Positions 29,638-38,526 are shown, counted from the first letter of the stretch. The stretch is 64,000 nucleotides of DNA from Duganella rivi (GCF_009857435.1 NZ_WWCK01000004.1:186001-250000), one strand, 5' to 3'. Notes: a model not told the origin generated them from the letters alone. A program made the numbers and translations.

Positions 29638-30081
29638 CTAGCGCAGGTGGATATACCACTGGAAGAATGCAAGTTGCATGGTGAACTGCAACGCGGCAAG
29701 GGAGATGCCGACACTAATCACCCAATTGCGCGAATACTGTACGACCTTCGCCAGATCTTCCTTGGTCGCATAATGGGTAAGCAGCTCGCCGACATACTCC
29801 TTCATGTCCGCCCTGAGCCCACCCAACCCTTCCTTGAAATCAATGCGTTGAAGACGAAGCTCCTCCTTAAAATCGGCACTCTGCGTAGCAAGGCCAGCCC
29901 TGAATTCGGCACGCTGAGTAACAAGGGCAGCGTTGAAATCTGCCGACTGCTGGGCCATGGCCTCGCGGAACTCAGCCTTCGTGACGTAATTGGTGCGGAT
30001 CTCTTCGACGATCTCCACCAGCGTTTCCATTTGACGCTCCTGCAGCGAGACGCGTAGCTCAATACTTTGATCATTCGCCAT
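29638..30081 (-). CDS. Coiled-coil protein with C-terminal membrane anchor
   Basis: A 147-residue tail-anchored protein. Residues about 5-115 are one long amphipathic helix with near-repeats of TQRAEF/TQSADFKE (about 50-90), followed by HYATKEDLAKVV. A hydrophobic segment, WVISVGISLAALQFTMQLAFF, forms the C-terminal helix. The 'TKxDL' plus terminal helix design recurs in the 115-residue protein at 51169-51516, so the two are likely distant paralogues of the DUF1640-like type. Function is unknown; it probably self-assembles at the membrane. GGAGG precedes the start. It is separated by a terminator from the tRNA genes. Confidence 0.6.
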   Translation of the reverse strand: MANDQSIELRVSLQERQMETLVEIVEEIRTNYVTKAEFREAMAQQSADFNAALVTQRAEFRAGLATQSADFKEELRLQRIDFKEGLGGLRADMKEYVGELLTHYATKEDLAKVVQYSRNWVISVGISLAALQFTMQLAFFQWYIHLR

Positions 30082-30157
30082 GATAGCCTCCCAGTCAAGA
30101 GGGATTGCCTATCGTGCATGCCTGAGACAGGATCTAATCTAGCGCAAGGCATAAAGC

Positions 30158-30191
30158 AAAAAGGCCTGAAGATTGCTCTTCAGGCCTTTTT
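30158..30191. terminator. Intrinsic terminator of the tRNA operon
   Basis: AAAAAGGCCTGAAG, a 6-base loop, CTTCAGGCCTTTTT: a perfect 14-base stem beginning 7 bases past the CCA end of the last tRNA, read on the minus strand. The symmetric A/T flanks make it bidirectional. Confidence 0.9.
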
Positions 30192-30198
30192 ACATGTT

Positions 30199-30275
30199 TG
30201 GTGCGGCTGGCAGGAATCGAACCCACGACCCCTTGGTTCGTAGCCAAGTACTCTATCCAGCTGAGCTACAGCCGC
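30199..30275 (-). tRNA. tRNA-Arg (anticodon ACG), copy 1
   Basis: A 77-base gene on the minus strand starting GCGGCTGTAGCTCAGCTGGA. The acceptor stem GCGGCTG/CAGCCGC, anticodon loop CTACGAA (anticodon ACG, read as ICG), T-loop GGGTTCGATTCC and encoded CCA are all present. It is identical to copies 2 and 3, and is the last in the transcript, 7 bases before the terminator. Confidence 0.97.
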
Positions 30276-30332
30276 TTAACTTTTACATCTACTGCTATTA
30301 GACAGACTCGACAGTCTATCCAACTTTAAATC

Positions 30333-30409
30333 TGGTGCGGCTGGCAGGAATCGAACCCACGACCCCTTGGTTCGTAGCCAAGTACTCTATCCAGCTGAGC
30401 TACAGCCGC
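30333..30409 (-). tRNA. tRNA-Arg (anticodon ACG), copy 2
   Basis: Identical over 77 bases to copy 1, including the encoded CCA. It is separated by 57 bases from copy 1 and 76 bases from copy 3. A perfect TATAAT (minus strand, 30425-30430) lies 16 bases upstream and could give an internal start. Confidence 0.97.
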
Positions 30410-30424
30410 GCAAAACAAGAAGCG

Positions 30425-30430
30425 ATTATA
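30425..30430 (-). promoter_or_regulatory. Possible internal -10 element between tRNA-Arg copies 3 and 2
   Basis: A perfect TATAAT on the minus strand. The hexamer 17 bases upstream (TGTTTT) is a poor -35. It could supply extra transcripts of copies 2 and 1. Confidence 0.3.
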
Positions 30431-30485
30431 ACAGCACTTTCTTGTAGAAAACAGAAGAATCTTCCAACTCTCCCGGTGAAACTAG

Positions 30486-30562
30486 TGGTGCGGCTGGCAG
30501 GAATCGAACCCACGACCCCTTGGTTCGTAGCCAAGTACTCTATCCAGCTGAGCTACAGCCGC
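30486..30562 (-). tRNA. tRNA-Arg (anticodon ACG), copy 3
   Basis: Identical over 77 bases to copies 1 and 2, with encoded CCA. It is the first gene of the minus-strand tRNA operon. A near-consensus promoter lies 12 bases upstream. Confidence 0.97.
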
Positions 30563-30573
30563 ACTGTGCAAGC

Positions 30574-30601
30574 ATTATAAAGCATTAATTTTGTTTTGCA
30601 A
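30574..30601 (-). promoter_or_regulatory. Promoter of the tRNA-Arg operon
   Basis: On the minus strand TTGCAA (30596-30601), a 16-base AT-rich spacer and TATAAT (30574-30579) precede tRNA copy 3. AT-rich sequence continues upstream, as expected for a strong stable-RNA promoter. Confidence 0.75.
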
Positions 30602-30770
30602 AGTTCGATATTTTCTATCGTTTAGTTGGTTCGCCGTACTAGCCACCGAATCAACTGCTCCGCAAAACTGCTTTGCTGCATCTCTTTCAAACAGCGTGCC
30701 GTTCGAAAGAAGCAGCATTATAGGGACACTCCCCTGGCTTGTCTAGCCCCTCGTCATAGGAGAAAGCATC

Positions 30771-31007
30771 TCAAGTGCCGAACTCGGCCGCGGCCTTGGC
30801 CGACCACAGTGCTTCGTTATAGGAGGGATAAGGGATGCCATAGCAATCGACCTCGCCCCCGGCGCCGACAAACTTGATCCACCACCCGGCCGCATCCGGC
30901 AAGATGGCAATATCGCCCTCGCGGCAATGCGCAGCGATGTCTGCGCCTTGTTCCAGCACAACAATCTTCACCTTGCGGTGTTTAATCACGGTGGTGACAG
31001 TAGACAT
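30771..31007 (-). CDS. Small conserved-looking hypothetical protein
   Basis: A 78-residue product from the ATG at 31005-31007, chosen for the AAAGGAAGAAGGA before it. The sequence MSTVTTVIKHRKVKIVVLEQG, then HCREGDIAILPDAAGWWIKF and ending EALWSAKAAAEFGT, is compact, without signal peptide or membrane helix. It looks like a small beta-rich domain capped by a helix. I do not recognise a family. It stands alone between the tRNA operon and a plus-strand terminator. Confidence 0.55.
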   Translation of the reverse strand: MSTVTTVIKHRKVKIVVLEQGADIAAHCREGDIAILPDAAGWWIKFVGAGGEVDCYGIPYPSYNEALWSAKAAAEFGT

Positions 31008-31134
31008 TCCTTCTTCCTTTGATAACTTCATTCATGCCAGTGATTACGCACATTACCAATCTAAATTTGCTTTCGTTTGCGCAATGCAGCATCATTCACC
31101 TGTCTCCTCTATTCTCCTCCAAGGAAATAGATTT

Positions 31135-31163
31135 AGCCCGCTCCTGTAGCGGGCTTTTTTTTT
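31135..31163 (+). terminator. Intrinsic terminator with no annotated upstream gene
   Basis: AGCCCGCT, CCTGT, AGCGGGCT and nine T: a textbook plus-strand terminator. The nearest gene to its left is on the minus strand, so it ends no known plus-strand gene. It may end a small RNA starting within about 31008-31100. Confidence 0.75.
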
Positions 31164-31212
31164 ACCGTGTACGATGCAATGAAATCAATAACAGAACTGC
31201 ACTCGCACACGA

Positions 31213-32031
31213 ATGAACGTTCCCTCCGCCGTCACGCCACCCGCTCCCGATTGGTCGCACACCGCCCTGGGCGATCCCGCCGGTTGGCCCGCTAGCCTGC
31301 GGCTAACCACCAGCATTATGCTCAACTCGCCGCAAGCCATGCTGCTGATGTGGGGCTCCGAGCAAATCATGGTCTACAACGATGCCTACGCCGAGCTGAC
31401 CGGCATGCCCGGCCTGCGCCCACCCGGTGGCCAAGTGCCGTCCATGCAGCCGCCCGCATGGAGCTGGAACAGCGCCGCCATCAGCGAAGTCCGCAACGGC
31501 CGCAGCCTGAGCTTTCGCGGCTGCCGCCTGCCAGTTTGCCGCAACCACCGTGTAGAACAACAAGCACTGGATCTATATTACACGCCGATTCCGCAGGACG
31601 GCGGCGTGTCCGGCGTCTTGTGCACGCTGACGCCGGCCGCCATCGCGCCGCTGGCCGACAGCAATGCGCCGCTGCGCCTGCTGGTGGTGGAAGACAACGC
31701 CGACGCCCGCTACCTGGTCTGCGAAACCCTGCGCGCGCTCGGCCACGAGGTGCAAGCCGTGTCCAGCGGCGAAGAAGCGCTGCCGCAATTGGGCGCGCAG
31801 GCCTTCGACGTGCTGTTTACCGACGTCAGCCTGCCCGGCATCTCCGGCGTCGATCTGGCCCGCGCAGCGCTGAAACAAGCGCCGCAACTGGCGCTGCTGT
31901 TTGCCTCCGGCTATGGCGATGAACTGACCCGCCACCTCGAATTCCCGTCCCAATCGTTGCAAAAACCCTACGATATCGAACAGCTGCAAGCCGCGCTGGA
32001 GCAGATTTCGGCACAGTTAAACAACCGCTGA
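31213..32031 (+). CDS. PAS-like sensor fused directly to a receiver domain
   Basis: A 272-residue soluble protein. Residues about 12-145 match the PAS-type sensor that usually opens large hybrid kinases (DWSHTALGDPAGWPASLR, MLNSPQAMLLMWGSEQIMVYNDAYAEL). Instead of HisKA/HATPase it passes directly to a receiver domain (about 155-265) with acidic residues in LLVVEDNADA, phospho-acceptor Asp in VLFTDVSLPGISG and Lys in LQKPYDI. No kinase module and no DNA-binding output are present. It could be the residue of an internal deletion or a genuine sensor-receiver adaptor. The hybrid kinase gene follows 65 bases downstream and is the likely phosphodonor. Confidence 0.8.
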   Translation: MNVPSAVTPPAPDWSHTALGDPAGWPASLRLTTSIMLNSPQAMLLMWGSEQIMVYNDAYAELTGMPGLRPPGGQVPSMQPPAWSWNSAAISEVRNGRSLSFRGCRLPVCRNHRVEQQALDLYYTPIPQDGGVSGVLCTLTPAAIAPLADSNAPLRLLVVEDNADARYLVCETLRALGHEVQAVSSGEEALPQLGAQAFDVLFTDVSLPGISGVDLARAALKQAPQLALLFASGYGDELTRHLEFPSQSLQKPYDIEQLQAALEQISAQLNNR

Positions 32032-32096
32032 GGCCACAATCATGCCGCACGCCAACCGTGCGGAGCAGGCACCGGGCTTGGCGCTAAAATGCCTGC

Positions 32097-34289
32097 ATGA
32101 TTCCGAACGACCCTATCGCCCCCTCGCCTCTCGCGCCGAACGCGCACGAAGATGAGCTGTTACGCGCGAGGGAAGCCTTGCGCCAAAGCCAGCTGGAATT
32201 GCGCGCACTGGCTAACTCTATGCCGCAATTAGCGTGGATCGCCGAGCAGGACGGCGAAATGGTCTGGTACAACCAGCGCTGGTATGACTACACCGGCACC
32301 ACTCCAGAGCAAATGGGCGGCGACGGCTGGCAGCAAGTCTATGCCCCCGACTGCCTCGCTGCCATGCAAGCGCACTGGGAACAATCGCGCCGCGATGGCA
32401 CGCCGTTTGAGCTGGAAGTGCCGATCCGCAGCGCCGGCGGCGAGTTCCGCTGGTTCCTGGTGCGCGCCAACCCAGTGCATAGCGCGGATGGCAGCGTACT
32501 GCGCTGGTTCGGCACCAGCACCGACGTCGACCAGGTCAAGCGCGCACAGGAAGCCCTGCGCGATGAAACCGCGGTGCTGGAGCTGCTCAACCGCACCGGC
32601 ATCATGCTGGCCTCGCAGCGCGACCTGCAGCCGCTGCTGCAGGAAGTGACCGACGCCGCCACCAACATCAGCGGCGCCCGTTTCGGCGCGTTCTTCTACC
32701 ACACCACCAACAGCGCCGGCGAAGCCTTGACCCTGCACACGCTGTCGACCGGCGCCCCGCCCTCGTTCTCGCAATTCGGCCAGCCGCGCGCCACCGGGCT
32801 GTTCGGTCCCAGCCTGCGCGGCGAAGGCACCATCCGCTGCGACGACGTACTGCAAGACCCGCGCTACGGCAACAATAGACCGCACCACGGCATCCCGTCC
32901 GGCCACCCGGCGGTGCGCAGCTACCTCGCGGTGCCGGTGGCGCTGCGCAGCGGCGCGGTGATCGGCAGCCTGTTCTTCGGCCATCCGCAGCCCGGCATGT
33001 TTAACGAGCGCACTGAACGCATCATCGGCGGCATCGCCGCGCAGGCCGCTGTGGCGATCGACAACGCGCGCCTGTACGAGATCGCCCAGCAAGCCGCCGC
33101 CGAGCGCGAAGTGCTGCTCGACAGCGAACGCCAGGCGCGCGCCGAAGCCGAGCGCACCAGCCAGCTCAAGGATGAATTCCTCGCCACCCTGTCGCACGAA
33201 CTGCGCACCCCGCTCACCGCCATTCTCGGCTGGGCGCAAGTGCTACGGCGCGGCAGCCGCGACCGCGACGATCTCGAACGCGGCCTGCAAACCATCGAGC
33301 GCAACGCCCGCGCCCAGGCCCAGCTGATCGAGGACTTGCTGGACATGAGCAGCATCGCCTCCGGCAAGGTCAAGCTGGAAATGCAGCCGCTGGCGCCGGC
33401 CGCACTGGCGGCGGCCGCCATCGAGTCGGTGCGCCCGGCCGCCGAGGCCAAGCAAATCCGCATCGACAAGGACTTCGCGCCCGCGCCCGGCATGGTGGCA
33501 GGCGACGCCAACCGCCTGCAGCAAGTGCTGTGGAATTTGCTGACCAACGCCATCAAATTCACGCCGCGCGGCGGCACGGTGCGGGTCGGCGTGCAGCGCG
33601 ACGGCGACTGCATCGCCATCAGCGTGCACGACAGCGGCATCGGCATCACGCCGAGCTTCCTCGGACACGTATTCGAGCGTTTCCGCCAAGCCGATTCCAC
33701 CACCACCCGCCAGCACGGGGGGCTGGGACTGGGCTTGTCGATCGTCAAGCACCTGGTTGAGCAGCATGGCGGCACCATCAGCGCGACCAGCGAGGGCGAA
33801 GGACGCGGCGCCTGCTTCACGCTGCGGCTGCCGCGCAACAACGGCTTGCACGCCGCCCCGGCCGCCGCGCCCTCGCCAGAGCATGCTGCGGCGCATGATT
33901 TAACCGGACTGCAAGTGCTGGTGGTGGACGATGAAGACGATGCGCGCGAGCTGATCAAGCGCATCCTCAGCGATTGCAACGCCGAGGTGCTCACCGCCGC
34001 CACCGCCACTGAGGCCTTGACTTTACTGCAACACGAACGTCCCGACCTGATGGTCAGCGACCTTGGCATGCCGGAGGTGGATGGCTACGGCTTGCTCGAT
34101 CGCATCCGCGCCATGGGGCCGTCGCGCGGCGGCGACTTGCCGGCCATTGCCGTAACCGCGTTTGCGCGCTCAGAGGATCGCATCAAGGCGCTTTCCAGCG
34201 GTTTCCTGGCCCACATCGCCAAGCCGGTGGAGCCCAATGAACTGATCGCCAAGGTGGCCGCCACCAGCGCCGTCCACCGTCATGCCTAG
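32097..34289 (+). CDS. Soluble hybrid histidine kinase (PAS-GAF-HisKA-HATPase-REC)
   Basis: A 730-residue cytoplasmic hybrid kinase. PAS (about 35-150) has MPQLAWIAEQDG...WYNQRWYDYTG. GAF is at about 160-328. HisKA has His367 in LSHELRTPLTAILGWAQ. HATPase_c (about 470-595) has NAIKFTPRGG, DSGIGI and GGLGLGLSIV. The C-terminal receiver (about 610-722) has VVDDEDDAREL, Asp in LMVSDLGMPEVDG and Lys in IAKPVEP. There is no membrane segment, so the signal is intracellular. No ribosome site is obvious before the ATG. It sits between the PAS-REC and REC-GGDEF genes, either of which could be a phosphotransfer partner. Confidence 0.92.
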   Translation: MIPNDPIAPSPLAPNAHEDELLRAREALRQSQLELRALANSMPQLAWIAEQDGEMVWYNQRWYDYTGTTPEQMGGDGWQQVYAPDCLAAMQAHWEQSRRDGTPFELEVPIRSAGGEFRWFLVRANPVHSADGSVLRWFGTSTDVDQVKRAQEALRDETAVLELLNRTGIMLASQRDLQPLLQEVTDAATNISGARFGAFFYHTTNSAGEALTLHTLSTGAPPSFSQFGQPRATGLFGPSLRGEGTIRCDDVLQDPRYGNNRPHHGIPSGHPAVRSYLAVPVALRSGAVIGSLFFGHPQPGMFNERTERIIGGIAAQAAVAIDNARLYEIAQQAAAEREVLLDSERQARAEAERTSQLKDEFLATLSHELRTPLTAILGWAQVLRRGSRDRDDLERGLQTIERNARAQAQLIEDLLDMSSIASGKVKLEMQPLAPAALAAAAIESVRPAAEAKQIRIDKDFAPAPGMVAGDANRLQQVLWNLLTNAIKFTPRGGTVRVGVQRDGDCIAISVHDSGIGITPSFLGHVFERFRQADSTTTRQHGGLGLGLSIVKHLVEQHGGTISATSEGEGRGACFTLRLPRNNGLHAAPAAAPSPEHAAAHDLTGLQVLVVDDEDDARELIKRILSDCNAEVLTAATATEALTLLQHERPDLMVSDLGMPEVDGYGLLDRIRAMGPSRGGDLPAIAVTAFARSEDRIKALSSGFLAHIAKPVEPNELIAKVAATSAVHRHA

Positions 34290-34494
34290 GTGCAATCTTC
34301 CACTCCTACCTGCAGACGAGGGAATGTCCTACAAGCAATGTGAAAAACGCTTGATACACTACAATAACGTCAAAATAGGCGTACAATAGTTTCCACACGG
34401 AAATCACCCCGCGCTTGTGTGCGCCGCAGCACCGAAGCATGGGTTATTATCGAATTAGTATTAAGCACACCCGAGACCGAACGAGACCCTGATT

Positions 34495-35472
34495 ATGCCG
34501 AGCCCAGACGAGATCCTAAACGCCAAGATACTGGTAGTGGATGACAGCGCAGACAACGTCGAACTGATGTTGGAGATCTTGCGCGAGGCCGGCTATACCA
34601 ATGTGTCATCCACCATGCTGCCCGAGCAAGTGTGCCCACTGCACCGCCAGCACGGCTACGACCTGATCCTGCTCGACCTGCAAATGCCGGGCCTGAACGG
34701 CTTCCAGGTCATGAAAGGCCTGAAGGAAATCGAGCAAGGCGGCTATCTGCCAGTGCTGGCCCTGACCGCCCAGCCAAGCTTCAAGATCGCTGCACTGGAG
34801 GCCGGCGCACGCGATTTCATCAGCAAACCGTTCGACCTGATGGAAGTACACAAGCGCATCCACAACATGCTGGAAGTGCGCCTGTTGTACCGCGAACTGG
34901 CGCAGTACAGCCGCCAGCAGCAGGAACTGGCGTTGCACGACCCGCTGACCGGCTTGCCGAACCGGCGCCTGCTGGAAGACCGTATTGCGACTGTTTTACA
35001 ACACGCGACGCGCCAGCAAAACAAGGCGGCCGTGATGTACCTCGATCTCGACGGCTTTAAAGCCATCAACGACACCCACGGCCACGCGTATGGCGACGAA
35101 ATCCTCAAGCAGGTGGCGCAGCGCCTGGTCGGCTGCTCGCGCAAGGAAGACACGGTGGCGCGCGTCGGCGGCGACGAGTTTGTAATCGTGATGGGCAATA
35201 TCGCCACTGTCGGCGATACGCAGGAACCGTGCAACAAGCTGATCGACGCTGTCTCGCAGCCCTACCAAGTCAACGGCCTGACGTTGAAGCTGTCTACCAG
35301 CATCGGCGTTGGCATCTTCCCCGACGACGCCGGCGAAGTGGCAGCGCTGATTGCCGCCGCCGATGGCGCGCTGTACGAAGCCAAGCGCTCCGGCAAGAAC
35401 CGCTGCTGCACGGCGCAGATGATGGCCGCGCCGCCGACTCAGCACCATACCATGTCGGCCACGCCGGCATGA
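34495..35472 (+). CDS. Response regulator with REC-GGDEF output (diguanylate cyclase)
   Basis: A 325-residue protein. The receiver (about 10-128) has DD at 16-17, phospho-acceptor Asp61 in LILLDLQMPGLNG and Lys111 in ISKPFD. The GGDEF domain (about 145-305) has DLDGFKAIND, the intact GGDEF at 225-229 and STSIGVGIFP. The product should make c-di-GMP under phosphorylation control, as PleD/WspR types do. It belongs to the signalling cluster with hybrid kinases on both sides. Its end is 44 bases from a convergent gene, with a 9-base hairpin between. Confidence 0.93.
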   Translation: MPSPDEILNAKILVVDDSADNVELMLEILREAGYTNVSSTMLPEQVCPLHRQHGYDLILLDLQMPGLNGFQVMKGLKEIEQGGYLPVLALTAQPSFKIAALEAGARDFISKPFDLMEVHKRIHNMLEVRLLYRELAQYSRQQQELALHDPLTGLPNRRLLEDRIATVLQHATRQQNKAAVMYLDLDGFKAINDTHGHAYGDEILKQVAQRLVGCSRKEDTVARVGGDEFVIVMGNIATVGDTQEPCNKLIDAVSQPYQVNGLTLKLSTSIGVGIFPDDAGEVAALIAAADGALYEAKRSGKNRCCTAQMMAAPPTQHHTMSATPA

Positions 35473-35478
35473 TGCCTC

Positions 35479-35504
35479 ATGGCGGGCCTTGCAGCGCCCG
35501 CCAT
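35479..35504. terminator. Hairpin between convergent genes
   Basis: ATGGCGGGC and GCCCGCCAT form a perfect 9-base stem around an 8-base loop in the 44-base gap between two convergent stops. There is no T-run, so it would act with Rho or as a 3'-end stabiliser for both messages. Confidence 0.45.
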
Positions 35505-35516
35505 TGCGCTGCGCAA

Positions 35517-36050
<534 letters not shown>

Positions 36051-36085
36051 TCATATATGTGCTTGCTATGATCGTTTGATGCTTC

Positions 36086-37726
36086 GTGGCAGAGACCGCC
36101 GTGCCTAAAATCGATAAACCCAAGATCCTCGTAGTCAACGACGACGCCAACAGCCTGTTCGCGTTGACCAGCCTGCTCGCCCAATGGGCCGAGCAGGAAG
36201 GCTATGACGTATTGTCGGCGCGCTCCGGCCAGGACGCCTTGCGCCAGGTGCTGATGCACGACTTTGCCGTGATCCTGTTGGACGTCAACATGCCGGGCAT
36301 GGACGGCTTTGAAACGGCGGCCGCTATCCACGCCCGCGCGCGCTCGGCCGACATCCCCATCATCTTCATCACGGCGTTCCTGGCCGATGAACTGGATCGG
36401 CTCAAGGCTTACCAGCACGGCGCGGTGGACTTCCTGTTCACGCCGGTGATTCCGCAAATCCTGTACGCCAAGATTTCCGTGTTCGTGGCGCTGGCCATCA
36501 AGAACGAGGAGTTAAAGAAGCAGGCGCGCGAGTTAAGCCAGCGCACTACCGAACTGATCGCCAGCAATAAGCGCCTCACCAGCGAGATCGAGGAACGCAA
36601 AACCGTGGAGCGGCAAAACCACGCCAAGGACGAATTCCTCGCCATGCTGGGCCACGAGCTGCGCAATCCGCTGAGCGCCATCAGCAGCGCCGCCTCGCTG
36701 ATCGGCTTGCCGGGCGTGTCGGTGGATGGGGTGCAGCGCGCCAAGAAAATCATCCAGCGCCAAAGCCAGCACCTTGGCCGCATCGTCGATGATTTGCTCG
36801 ACCTGTCGCGCGCCATGTCGGGAAAAATTTTGCTGAGCAAGGCGCCGCTTGACCTCGCCACGCTGGTGGCGCAATCGCTGGAGACCTACCGCGCCACCGG
36901 CCGCAGCACCGACTACCAGCTGGAGCAGGAACTCGACTCCGGCTGGATCGACGGCGACAGCACGCGGCTGGAGCAAATTACCAGCAACCTGATCGACAAC
37001 GCCCTCAAGTACACCCAGCCCGGCGGCCGCATCACGGTGCGCACGTGGACGGAGAATGACGAGGTGGTGCTTAGCGTGTGCGATACCGGCGTCGGCATTT
37101 CGCCCGAGCTGCTGCCGCATGTGTTTGACGTGTTCGTGCAAGGCAGCAGCACCCTCGATCGTTCGCAAGGCGGACTTGGCATCGGCCTGTCGCTGGTGCG
37201 ACGGCTGGCGGAACTGCATGGCGGCAGCATCTCCGCCGACAGCAAGGGCGCCGATCGCGGCAGCACCTTCACGCTGCGCCTGCCGCGCATCGAACACCAC
37301 GTGGCGGCGGCGCCGGCCGCGCCCGCCCACAGCGAACACGGCAAGCCGCGCGTGCTGCTGATCGAAGACAATGAGGATGGCCGCGAAATGATGGCCATGA
37401 TGCTGGGCGTCTACGGCTACGAGGTGCGATCGGCCGCCGACGGCCTGCTGGGCATGAGCGCCGCGCGAGACTACATGCCCGACCTGGCCCTGGTCGATAT
37501 CGGCCTGCCCGGCATCGATGGCTATGAAGTGGCGCGCCGCCTGCGCGCCGATCCCGCCACCCGCGACATCAAGCTGATCGCCCTCACCGGCTACGGCCTG
37601 GCCGAAGATTTGCGGCGCGTGATGGACGCCGGCTTCGACCGCCACCTGGTCAAGCCGGTCGATATCGACCAGTTGATGGGCGTGATCGATACCTGCGCCC
37701 AACTACCTGTAGCTCTCAAACAATAG
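36086..37726 (+). CDS. Soluble hybrid kinase with receiver at both ends (REC-HisKA-HATPase-REC)
   Basis: A 546-residue protein, GTG start at 36086; a second in-frame GTG at 36101 (before PKIDKPK) is equally plausible. The N-terminal receiver (about 12-132) has Asp66 in VILLDVNMPGMDG, but the switch Lys is replaced by Thr119 (FLFTPV). A coiled coil (about 140-178) leads to HisKA with His190 in LGHELRNPLSAIS. HATPase_c (about 285-405) has NALKYTQPGG, DTGVGI and GGLGIGLSLV. The second receiver (about 420-540) has Asp in LALVDIGLPGIDG and Lys in LVKPVDI. The layout fits a phosphorelay node responding to an upstream kinase. The HisKA_3 kinase gene follows after 74 bases. Confidence 0.9.
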   Translation: MAETAVPKIDKPKILVVNDDANSLFALTSLLAQWAEQEGYDVLSARSGQDALRQVLMHDFAVILLDVNMPGMDGFETAAAIHARARSADIPIIFITAFLADELDRLKAYQHGAVDFLFTPVIPQILYAKISVFVALAIKNEELKKQARELSQRTTELIASNKRLTSEIEERKTVERQNHAKDEFLAMLGHELRNPLSAISSAASLIGLPGVSVDGVQRAKKIIQRQSQHLGRIVDDLLDLSRAMSGKILLSKAPLDLATLVAQSLETYRATGRSTDYQLEQELDSGWIDGDSTRLEQITSNLIDNALKYTQPGGRITVRTWTENDEVVLSVCDTGVGISPELLPHVFDVFVQGSSTLDRSQGGLGIGLSLVRRLAELHGGSISADSKGADRGSTFTLRLPRIEHHVAAAPAAPAHSEHGKPRVLLIEDNEDGREMMAMMLGVYGYEVRSAADGLLGMSAARDYMPDLALVDIGLPGIDGYEVARRLRADPATRDIKLIALTGYGLAEDLRRVMDAGFDRHLVKPVDIDQLMGVIDTCAQLPVALKQ

Positions 37727-37800
37727 TCGTGCGCCCCGATTTGCAAAGCTCGGGTATGATCGGAACAAACCGTCTTCCGTCCGACTTTACAGAGAAAACC

Positions 37801-38526
37801 ATGTCCGTACCGGCACCGCAAGACCAACAACATCCCCAGCATGATGCTCTGCGCAGCGCGGACCTGAGCGAGCTACTGGGCCATGTCCACACCTGCTGGG
37901 ACAACGAGCGCCGCTCGCTGTCGCGTCAGCTGCACGATAGCCTCGGCTCGTCGCTGACGGCGCTCACCATGCACCTTGGCCTGCTGATGCAAAAGCTGCC
38001 GCCTGACCAGGCGCTGCAAGACCGCGCCGGCCACATGAAGCGGCTGCTCGGCCAAATCGTCGAAACCAACCGGCAGATGCAGCTCAAACTGTGGAACGAC
38101 AAGCTGGAATTCCTCGGCGTGCGGGTGGCGCTGGAGGAGCTGGTCACGCAGTTTGGCGCGCAAAGCCAAATCATTGCGCGGTGCAGCTTGCCGGAAGAGG
38201 AACTCGAATGCCCGCGCAGCCACGGCATCGTGCTGCTGCATGCACTGGAAGAAGCGCTGCGCAACATCAGCGCGCACGCGCAAGCGACCGAGGTGGATGT
38301 CATCGTCGACGACAACGAGGACGAGGTCATGATGACGGTGAAGGATAATGGCGTCGGCCTCAGCAAGCCCGTGCCGGCCGGCCAATCGGCGGGCAAGTTC
38401 GGCCTACGCATGGCGCGCGAGCGGGCTGCCTACCTGGGCGGCACGCTGACCCTGGCGGCAGGCGCCGAGCGCGGCGTCGTACTGACCATGATTCTGCCGA
38501 AACCGGCGCCGGCTAGTGTAGCTTGA
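37801..38526 (+). CDS. Soluble HisKA_3-type histidine kinase (NarX/DegS-like core)
   Basis: A 241-residue kinase from the ATG at 37801 (AGAGAAAA before it). The HisKA_3 dimerisation helix has the phospho-acceptor His in RRSLSRQLHDSLGSSLTALT. HATPase_c has EEALRNISAHAQA, DNGVGL and GKFGLRMARERAAYLGG. There is no sensor or membrane region, so it must take its input from a partner. HisKA_3 kinases normally pair with LuxR-type regulators, but none is nearby; partner choice is open. The last 14 bases overlap the convergent NDH-2 gene. Confidence 0.88.
   Translation: MSVPAPQDQQHPQHDALRSADLSELLGHVHTCWDNERRSLSRQLHDSLGSSLTALTMHLGLLMQKLPPDQALQDRAGHMKRLLGQIVETNRQMQLKLWNDKLEFLGVRVALEELVTQFGAQSQIIARCSLPEEELECPRSHGIVLLHALEEALRNISAHAQATEVDVIVDDNEDEVMMTVKDNGVGLSKPVPAGQSAGKFGLRMARERAAYLGGTLTLAAGAERGVVLTMILPKPAPASVA

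Noticed and set aside
30199..30562. Three regularly spaced identical units as a possible CRISPR array
   Set aside because: Units are 77 bases, fold as tRNA-Arg and have unequal spacers; no cas genes are present.
30199..30562. tRNA genes as an integration site for a mobile element
   Set aside because: No integrase, no attL/attR-type partial tRNA copy and no composition change are seen next to them.
30335..30580. Open frame across tRNA copies with a repeated peptide
   Set aside because: It is translation of two identical tRNA genes, a known source of false 'repeat proteins'.
32921..34069. Minus-strand frame opposite the hybrid kinase
   Set aside because: Ser/Arg/Cys-rich composition typical of an antisense shadow; the kinase motifs on the plus strand are unambiguous.
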